A DNA stretch of 50,465 nt from Candidatus Poribacteria bacterium (GTDB taxonomy: Bacteria; Abyssobacteria; SURF-5): positions 1-50,465 of the forward strand of contig JACRIR010000243.1 of the NCBI GenBank assembly GCA_016215705.1. The letters run 5' to 3'. The notes under the pieces were generated by a model. The model did not search any database. It was not told where the DNA came from and saw only the letters and a list, made by a program, of their open reading frames with translations. The position numbers and the translations under genes were made by a program. Every line of letters begins with the position of its first letter. Position 1 is the stretch's first letter. Positions 25,445-32,900 of this stretch are shown piece by piece.

Positions 25445-26533
25445 TCACGATACGGCTGCGGCGCGTCCCGGTTTCTGGGACAGCGCAGAGCGGATAACTT
25501 CCTTGTTTGTCGCCATCTGGTACGCGTGTTTCGGGTCCACTTTTCCGGCCTGAAGAAGCTCCAGTATGTGGTCGTCAAGCATGCGCATTCCGTATTTTCG
25601 GCCGGCTTGCATGTAACCGGGTATCTGGTACGTTTTGTCATCTCGAATCATCGATCTGATCGAAGGCGTAGCAATCAGGACCTCCATCGCAGCGATGCGG
25701 CCGGTTCCCTTCGCGTTCCTGATGAGTTGTTGCGACATAACGCCGCCGAGCGATTCCGAGAGCATGGTGCGTATCTGTTTTTGTTGGTTGGGCGGAAACA
25801 CGTTGATGACGCGCTCGACCGTCTTGTATGCGCTGAGAGTGTGGAGCGTGCTGAAAACAAGGTGCCCCGTCTCAGCAGCGGTGATGGCCATCGAGATCGT
25901 TTCCAAATCGCGCATCTCGCCGACCAGAATAACGTCCGGGTCTTCGCGAAGCGAAGCGCGGAGAGCAGCGGCGAATGACCGTGTGTGAATGCCGACCTGC
26001 CTCTGGTTCACCTGGCTCAGGATGTTCGTATGAACAAACTCTATGGGGTCCTCGATCGTGATTATGTGTTCTCCGCGCTCTCGGTTGACCAGGTTGATGA
26101 GAGCCGCCAAGGTCGTTGACTTCCCACAGCCGGCGGGACCCGTTACGAGCACAAGACCGTTGCGTAGACGGGTAAGTCCCTTGATCGCCTCGGAGACTCC
26201 AATCTCCTCCGCGCTGGTGATAACAGAAGGAACGATTCTAAAAGCGGCGCCGACTCCGCGCTCTTCGAGATAAACGTTGGTTCTGAAGCGGCTCAATCCC
26301 TGAATTTCGTAACAGAAGTCCACTTGTTTGTGCACATCGTATTCGGAGCGCTGGTCCGGATTCAGTATCCCCATTATCATATCCCGGCAATCCTCTTTCC
26401 GTATGACATCCTGGCCGGGCAGTCTTTTGATGTCGCCGAGATGACGAACCATGGGAGGCATGTCGCTCAGAACGTGCACGTCGGATGCCTTCATATTCAT
26501 GGCGTCGCGCAGAATTTTGTCGAGGTCAACCAA
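25445..26533 (-). CDS. PilT-like secretion/retraction ATPase, copy B1 (first gene of the array)
   Basis: The 362-residue protein has Walker A GPAGCGKS, Asp box TIEDPIEF, Walker B DPDVILVGEMRD and His box STLHTLSAYKTVERV. The C-terminus has the YQIPGYMQAGRKYGMRMLDDHI segment of the B type. The TTG start follows AAAGG and lies 100 nt from the start point of a perfect consensus promoter. It leads the four-gene minus-strand operon. Confidence 0.92.
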   Translation of the reverse strand: MVDLDKILRDAMNMKASDVHVLSDMPPMVRHLGDIKRLPGQDVIRKEDCRDMIMGILNPDQRSEYDVHKQVDFCYEIQGLSRFRTNVYLEERGVGAAFRIVPSVITSAEEIGVSEAIKGLTRLRNGLVLVTGPAGCGKSTTLAALINLVNRERGEHIITIEDPIEFVHTNILSQVNQRQVGIHTRSFAAALRASLREDPDVILVGEMRDLETISMAITAAETGHLVFSTLHTLSAYKTVERVINVFPPNQQKQIRTMLSESLGGVMSQQLIRNAKGTGRIAAMEVLIATPSIRSMIRDDKTYQIPGYMQAGRKYGMRMLDDHILELLQAGKVDPKHAYQMATNKEVIRSALSQKPGRAAAVS

Positions 26534-26639
26534 GAGCGCCTTTCACCTGAGAAAATCAGCTTGCTGCAACCATTGCAAAATAGGCGACTTACACGCACAT
26601 GGCAACGCTGGAGTGAGCAGGGCGCATAAATCTACTTTG

Positions 26640-26668
26640 ATTATAATGGGAAAGGCTTTTTGTGTCAA
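26640..26668 (-). promoter_or_regulatory. Perfect consensus promoter for the PilT-like operon
   Basis: The minus strand has TTGACA (26668-26663), a 17-nt spacer and TATAAT (26645-26640), matching sigma-70 consensus at all twelve hexamer positions. Predicted initiation near 26633, with a leader of about 100 nt before the TTG start. Confidence 0.85.
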
Positions 26669-26696
26669 TTCATTCCTACGAAGGAAAACAGTGGGC

Positions 26697-27677
26697 TCAC
26701 ATGTTTCGGGCGCAAGGGAGACCGCCGGCGCATTCCGCACTCCGAACAGCATCGAGAATTGCGAAACACATCGCCTGAGCAGCGGCGGCTCCGACGGCTG
26801 ACACGGGGGCAGAGAGATTTGTCTCCGAATTGCTGAGAGCAAAGACGACATCGCCATCGAACATTGTGTGGGCCGGAGAGATAGCGCGGGTGATTCCGCC
26901 ACTAGCCATCTGGGCGAGCTTGTTGGTCTCTTCCTTATTCAATCGGGCATTCGTAGCGACGAGTCCGATGACCGTATTGTGAAAGGCGCAAATCGTGCCT
27001 GAGAGGTCCTCACGCATAACCTTTTCCGTGTCGGCAAAGCCCTGCCCCTCGAGGTCACGCGCGCCCGCGACTATTCTCCCTGTTGCGGGGTCGCGCACGT
27101 CGCCGAACGCATTGACGGCCACGATTGCGCCCACCTTAATTCCTCCGTGCAGATCGATGCCGGCGGTACCCAGGCCAGCCTTCATTGCACGAATCATTCC
27201 ATAGACCTTGCCGACGGTCGCGCCCGTGCCTGCGCCGGCATTACCTCGAGGGAACTCGCTCCCGGCCGCCTCAACACACGCCTTATACCCCATCTCCGCA
27301 TCAGGCCGTGCGTCAGGACTTCCCAAAGCCAGGTCCATCAGTATTGCCGCCGGCACAATCGGCACGCGAGCGATTCCCACGTCGTATCCGCGACCGCGCT
27401 CTTCAAGATAGCGCATTACGCCCGATGCGGAATCGAGGCCGAAGGCGCTTCCGCCGGAGAGGACGACTGCGTGCACGTGTTGGATCAAGTGAGTGGGACG
27501 GAGAAGCTCGATTTCGCGGGTGCCGGTAGCTGAGCCTCGGGCGTCGACACCGCCGGTCATTGCAGCGTCGCAGAGGATGACCGTGCAACCGGTCAGACCC
27601 ACAGAGTCCGTCGAATGCCCGACGCGCAGTCCGCCAACGTCAGTCAAATAGCCCGGTGCTCTCATAGGCAGATGCAT
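26697..27677 (-). CDS. P1 family (S58, DmpA-like) peptidase
   Basis: The 326-residue protein has the family start YLTDVGGLRVGHSTD, the DARGSATGTREIELL and VVLSGGSAFGLDSASGVMRYLEE blocks, and GATVGKVYG and GGIKVGAIVAVNAFGDV. The NTVIGLVATNARLNKEE block, with its N-T pair, is where members autoprocess into two chains and expose a nucleophile. Members are aminopeptidases or D-amino-acid-related amidases in the N-terminal-nucleophile-like fold. Specificity cannot be read here. The gene is upstream of and separate from the PilT array, whose promoter begins just beyond its 3' end. Confidence 0.88.
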   Translation of the reverse strand: MHLPMRAPGYLTDVGGLRVGHSTDSVGLTGCTVILCDAAMTGGVDARGSATGTREIELLRPTHLIQHVHAVVLSGGSAFGLDSASGVMRYLEERGRGYDVGIARVPIVPAAILMDLALGSPDARPDAEMGYKACVEAAGSEFPRGNAGAGTGATVGKVYGMIRAMKAGLGTAGIDLHGGIKVGAIVAVNAFGDVRDPATGRIVAGARDLEGQGFADTEKVMREDLSGTICAFHNTVIGLVATNARLNKEETNKLAQMASGGITRAISPAHTMFDGDVVFALSNSETNLSAPVSAVGAAAAQAMCFAILDAVRSAECAGGLPCARNM

Positions 27678-27704
27678 TCCTTATGTGATGCTTTGGATTC
27701 TGTG

Positions 27705-27736
27705 AATCCCCCCTGCCCCCCTTTGCAAAAGGGGGG
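27705..27736. repeat. C-rich hairpin repeat, copy 2
   Basis: AAT-C6-TG-C6-TTT-GCAAAA-G6, a near copy of the element at 15026-15056. It is followed by degenerate GCAAAAGGC and GCAAAAGGG words up to 27790, in the space between the AAA-VWA gene and the P1 peptidase gene. Confidence 0.7.
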
Positions 27737-27821
27737 AAAAGAGGAGTACTCCGCAAAAGGCGGCAAGACTTTGCAAAAGGGAGAAAAAGAGGAGGATAGT
27801 CACCTCCGCCGGAAAGGAGGA

Positions 27822-29711
27822 CTAATTGATGAGCTCGAAAATCTTGACCATCCCTTCTTTATTCGGCATCACCTGGAAATGGATACCACCGGTGTCCTTC
27901 GATATCTTCTTGAGAATCGGCGGACACTGCTCACGCCCGATAAAAATGGAGTGTATCGCAACTCCTATTTTCTTCGCCAGATTCAGTTCCAGTTTGACTT
28001 CCTTGTCGCCGCTCGTAGGCATGCCGTCGGTCAGGAAAATCACATGTTGCCGTCCGCCGCGCACATCCGCAAATTCCTTCAATGCGTCGTCGAGCGCATT
28101 CTGGTAGTCTGTAAAACCCGAGCATTGCGTTTCCATGCTCTTGCGCATAAGCGCCTCGTAGTTACGCGTGAAGAAGCGTCCGTTGTCGAGATATTTGTAG
28201 GATTGATGGTTGAATTCGACGTAGCCAACCGCCATCCGACTGCGCTTGGCCATTTCGACGAGTCCGATGACTACCATCGAGACCCACAGCGATGATTTCC
28301 CCGTCATTGACTGGCTGATGTCGCGTATGACAGCGAGCCTCCCGCCGCGCTCCTTGCGGGTACGCCTGAACACGCGGGGTGTGACAGGGTTTGCGTTTTC
28401 GATCCAGACGGAGCTTTCTCCCGGGTCGGTGTCGAAAAAGTCATCGAGTGTGCGCATCGAGCGCCACTCTTTCGGAACGCCGCCATGTGATTCTCTTTTC
28501 GAGGCGATGCTGCGCTGCACCTCCCCCTCGATGACTTTCAAGATGACATCGAGGTCGTCGATCTTTTCCTTGTTGAGGGGGGACGGTTCGTCCTTGCGCT
28601 GGCCGTCCTTCTTGACTTTTTCGTAGTGGACTTCCTTACGGTAGGCGGTATTCTTTTCAGACTCTTCATCGGAGGGAGAGGCTTCAGCTTCGGCGGCTTC
28701 CTCGGTTTCTTCGCTGCGGGCCGCTTCCTCGTTGCTTTCCTGGGACTGACCTTCCTCCTCGTTCACTTCATCTTTTTTTTTTTGCTCGGCCTCTTGTATG
28801 AGGTCTTCCACCTTTTCATGAATTTCGGGCGGTACCCGAAAAGTGGTCATGTACTTCAGGACTATCATGTCGCGCGGTTCGACAATCCACCGGTGTTCGA
28901 GAACGGCTTTTGCTTTCAGCATCTTGACGGCCTTCACGAGGAACGTGCGGTCAGTGATGAGTGAATTGTTGTCGTTCAGATCGAATCGCGTCATCAAATC
29001 CGAGACGAAGCCAAGGAGCAACTCCCTGACCGTTTCGGGTAATTCCACTCTGAGCAGGATATCGCGGTCAGCCTTCAGACTATCCGATGAGGCGGGCGCT
29101 ATCTCTGCGTCATCGAAGTCATGTGTAGCGTAGAAGTCGACAACCCGTCTGGCCATTTCCCATTGGTTTTTCTGTATCAGGCCGACGACGCGAAGTTGAA
29201 GAGTGAACCGGTCGAGATTAGCCATGTCGAGCGGTTCGTTGTAATAATCGTCCCGAGCGGGATTGCCTGTGGCAATAGTGGTCAGGAGCGGGATGCGATC
29301 TTTTCCGAACTTTCGTTCATTCAACACTCGTAACAGCACGTTGAGCGCCTCGCCGGGCGCGCGGGAGATGTCATCGAGCACGCATATATCGGCGGTCAGT
29401 ATGCGGCCTTTCATGATGTCTTGGCGGATGAGTTCGCTTTTCTCCTCTCGTTCACGATGGATGATGTAATCGCCGACGAGCTCGGAGAGCCGGGTGTCGC
29501 GGTGGAGTTGGTAAAAGAAGAAGTCGAGATTGGCAGCTTTCGCCGCTATCTCGGCGAGCATCGTTTTCGCGGTTCCCGGCGGGCCCTCGATGTAGACGTG
29601 TTCGCGCGCAATAAGTCCGAGCAGGATTGCCTCTTTGATGTCGTCGTGCCCGATGACAAAGTGATCCATACATTTCTTTATGTGGGTCAGCGTCTCATGC
29701 AGTTTTTCCAT
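27822..29711 (-). CDS. MoxR-type AAA+ ATPase fused to a von Willebrand factor A domain
   Basis: The 629-residue protein joins two partners that are usually separate genes. Residues 1-300 are a MoxR/RavA-type AAA+ ATPase: Walker A GPPGTAKT (43-50), Walker B CVLDD (110-114; the usual DE is DD), ATGNP sensor 1 and NLDRF. Residues about 305-375 are a charged linker rich in E, Q and K. Residues about 440-629 are a VWA domain with an intact MIDAS: RDISQS, the GFTDY threonine and FLTDGMP. MoxR-VWA pairs act as chaperones that insert metals or assemble complexes. In magnesium chelatase BchD the same two folds are fused. The client here is unknown. An A11 run lies at the domain junction (separate entry). 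The gene follows the giant PKD gene on the same strand, across a terminator. Confidence 0.88.
   Translation of the reverse strand: MEKLHETLTHIKKCMDHFVIGHDDIKEAILLGLIAREHVYIEGPPGTAKTMLAEIAAKAANLDFFFYQLHRDTRLSELVGDYIIHREREEKSELIRQDIMKGRILTADICVLDDISRAPGEALNVLLRVLNERKFGKDRIPLLTTIATGNPARDDYYNEPLDMANLDRFTLQLRVVGLIQKNQWEMARRVVDFYATHDFDDAEIAPASSDSLKADRDILLRVELPETVRELLLGFVSDLMTRFDLNDNNSLITDRTFLVKAVKMLKAKAVLEHRWIVEPRDMIVLKYMTTFRVPPEIHEKVEDLIQEAEQKKKDEVNEEEGQSQESNEEAARSEETEEAAEAEASPSDEESEKNTAYRKEVHYEKVKKDGQRKDEPSPLNKEKIDDLDVILKVIEGEVQRSIASKRESHGGVPKEWRSMRTLDDFFDTDPGESSVWIENANPVTPRVFRRTRKERGGRLAVIRDISQSMTGKSSLWVSMVVIGLVEMAKRSRMAVGYVEFNHQSYKYLDNGRFFTRNYEALMRKSMETQCSGFTDYQNALDDALKEFADVRGGRQHVIFLTDGMPTSGDKEVKLELNLAKKIGVAIHSIFIGREQCPPILKKISKDTGGIHFQVMPNKEGMVKIFELIN
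28773..28783 (-). other. A11 slippery tract at the AAA-VWA junction
   Basis: The coding strand carries eleven A residues encoding the KKK of EQKKKDE near residue 310. Loss of one A gives AAG-ATG-AAG-TGA, and gain of one gives AGA-TGA, so slippage in either direction hits a stop within four codons. The product would be an AAA-only protein of about 313 residues, the normal length of stand-alone MoxR proteins. Confidence 0.5.
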
Positions 29712-29861
29712 TATTTATCCAGACTTTCTGCTTTGGGAGGGCTTTGTGTAACCAACTACAACTCAATCTTAGCACGCTTTCTCGACAAATTGCAAGCCGG
29801 CGAAAAGTGAGAATCAAAGAACAGGCGCGTGGCAAAGAGTCTACCGCGACTCCCAAAACAG

Positions 29862-29891
29862 CGGGGGCGCGGCGATGACGCCGTGCCCCCG
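29862..29891 (-). terminator. Intrinsic terminator after the PKD protein gene
   Basis: A GC-rich hairpin (CGGGGGC-x-CGGCG and its complement, with a 4-base TCAT loop and one mismatch on this strand) is followed on the minus strand by CTGTTTTGG. It lies 30 bp after the PKD gene stop. The same stem is fully paired with a G-U on the plus strand, but no T-run follows there. Confidence 0.6.
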
Positions 29892-29921
29892 ACAATTCCG
29901 GTGTTTCGATAGTACGGATGG

Positions 29922-32900
29922 TCACCTCTTTGTGAAGGACCATATTTGCAGACTGTTAACGATTGTCGTCGGCTGGTGGTTCAAATCCGCTCCGTCCACT
30001 TTCCAGTATACCGGTTTTCCGGCGGTGATCTGGTTCCACAGCGACTGAGGCATAGTCCAGCTATTCCCGGATATCGTCTGATGCAGGTTTTTATACGTGG
30101 ACCAATAGGTCTTGAAATCCGGTGAATAGCTCAAATCGACGCTGAAAACGTTGTTTATGCCGCCTGTCGCCGACCAGACAAAGGTTGGCGGAGCGCTGAG
30201 TGAGGAGCTGTTCCACGGTGACACCAGGTTAATCTGCGTCAATTCCGACTCTGCGACATTGAGGTTTACTGTCAGGGTCTGCGGGCTATTGCCTACGCCG
30301 GCGGAGGTAACTGTTACTGTAGTCGAGTAATTGCCCGGGTTCAGGCCGGAGGAACTGTACTGCACGGTGATGATATCGTGTTCGCCGGCTGAAGAGCCGC
30401 TAATCGGAGAGCAGGACAACCAGAACACGTTTTCGCTTACCGTATACGACAGCGTCCCCTGACCCGAATTCCAAATCTCGAAAGTCTGAGACGGAGCATT
30501 TGCTCCGCGCATCGTGGAATTGTTCAGTATTGTTGTGCTCAGGGCCAGGGCTGGGGCGGACTGTGCGGTCACCGTCGAGCAGAATGTGTCCGAGCCGCAG
30601 CCATTTGCGGCAGTGAGACAAACCTGGTACGTGCCCGGGGTCGTGAACGTGTGAGATGGGTTCCTCAACGTACTTACTGCCGAGCCATCACCGAAATTCC
30701 ACTGCCATGAGGACGGATTTCCTGCGGAAGTATCTGTGAACGCGACCGGCAATGGCGCTTGTCCGATGGCAGGAAGCGCTGTAAAACCGGCGACCGGTGT
30801 CCCGCCCACCGTCACGTAGCCGTTCTTCGTCATAGTGTCGGAGCCGGCGACACTCGTCACGTTCAGACTGACATTGTATGTGCCCACGTTAGAGTAAATG
30901 TGCGCGGGGTTCTGCTCCGTGCTGGTCTGGCCATCACCGAGATTCCACTGCCAAATGGTCGGGTCGCACTGCGAGAGGTCGGTGAACTGCACATTCAGCG
31001 GGGCGCAGCCGCTTGTGACATCGGCGCTGAAGTCAGACACGACCTCGCTTACTGTGATGGGTTTGCACAATGTGTCGGAGCCCGCGTCATTTGTGACTTG
31101 CAAGCATACCATATATGCGCCGGCGCCGGCATACTGGTGCGATGGGTTCCCCACGTCACTCGTGTAGCCATCGCCGAAATCCCACGCCCACGATGTCGGA
31201 ATGCCGCTCGAGAGATCAGTGAACTGCACAGTCGTCCCGACACAGACATCACCCGGCGGTATTGTTTCGAAATCCGCCTGAGGCGGCGCGCTGACCGTCA
31301 CATAGTCCATCAGTGTGACTGAATCCGTGCCACCGGCGTTTGTGACCGTCAGGGTGACAGTGTACGTGCCGGCATCCGTGTAAACGTGCGCCGGATTCTG
31401 CTGGGTGCTCGTTTCGGCATCGCCGAATTCCCACAACCAACTAGTCGGGTTACACAAGGACTCGTCAGTGAATTGCACGGTGAGGGGGCCGTTGCCGCTC
31501 ACGGGATCACCACTAAGACCGGCCACGATCGGGCTGACCGTGATAAAGGCTGTCCTTGTCAGGGAATCGGACCCGGCGGCATTGGATACCGTGAGTCTGA
31601 CCGTATAGGACCCGGCCAACGCATACGTGTGCACCGGATTCACCTGGGCGCTCGTCGCGCCGTCGCCGAATTCCCATAGCCAAGCGGTCGGACCACAAGT
31701 GGCGAGGCTAGTGAATTGTACGGACTGCCCAACACAAACGGTGTCGGCCGGGCTGCCGGCAAAATCGGCGGTCGGAGGAACTGCCAGAACCGATGTCGCG
31801 AAAGTCACGGAGGTTGTAGCAGCAGGGCCGGGGCCGTTAAACGGCGGCGACAACGGATTGCCGTCAATGTTGTTTCTGAACGGATATATGCGGAAAGTGA
31901 CAGTCCGCCCTGCCAGGAACGACGGCCCATCAAACTGAAGCTCAGTTTCGTCCGCCGGTAACGGGTTGACGGGAAGAGGGGCAAACTCGCCATAAATATC
32001 AGCTTCAATCCAGTAGCCGCTCTCGTTTTCATCGACATACAGCGTAGCCGCATTATCACTATTGGTGTCATCCCATGTGAGGAGAACCTGTCGAATGGGA
32101 TTCTCGATTTCAGGCGCGCACAGATTGCCGTTGAAGCTATCCACAGCGTTCAGCAACGTTGTGCTCGTCGAATTGAACACGTTTGTGTTGATTGTCTCAT
32201 TCGAGCGCGTGCGGATGCCGTTCGAATCCACAAACCCAATCCCGCGGCGGGTGAACGGGTACGCCTGGTGGGTGTTGAGGGCCTCGTATGGTCTGTAGCG
32301 GTTTCCGCTGACAGTGTGCGGCGCCGGGGCCGTCGGGCTGTCCGGTCCCCAGCTTATCAGGGCAACAGAGAAACTGTCTCTGACGGGATCAAATACCGAA
32401 CTTGTGCGGATGACCAGGAAGAAGTCGTCGCCTTCGTTAGCGTCGGTATCGGCCGCCGGAATGAGTTGTTTGTTCTGATCGGAGGAGAATACCATCAGAA
32501 CTTGATTGGACTCTTCTCCTGCGAGCCCGATCCGAGACGGATTGAGCCCCAATGCAGGGGTTACATCCATGGGAACGAGCGTGTCGACGCCCGGACCATC
32601 GAATCTGCCGTTGCCATTTGCGTCGTGGTAGAGCTGGATTCCGCTGTTCACGGTATTGGCGCCATTGACATTTTCAAACGGAAGCAAGTCAGAGGCGAGG
32701 TTGAAACTGTCGTGCGTGCCGTACTGCAGGAAGGCGACAACGAGTTGCTCAAAATACACATCCACGCCTCCCTGGGCTGCGGGCGATCGGTTTGTGTACA
32801 TGTTAAACCCGATCACGGGCGTGTAGCCGCTGCTCGAGGCCAGCGATTGACCTGACGCCACCAGATCATGCAGCTCGACAGGCACATTGGCTCGAACACT

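Noticed and set aside
29862-29891. Bidirectional terminator between the AAA-VWA and PKD genes
   Set aside because: Only the minus strand has a T-run after the hairpin, so it is called for that strand only.
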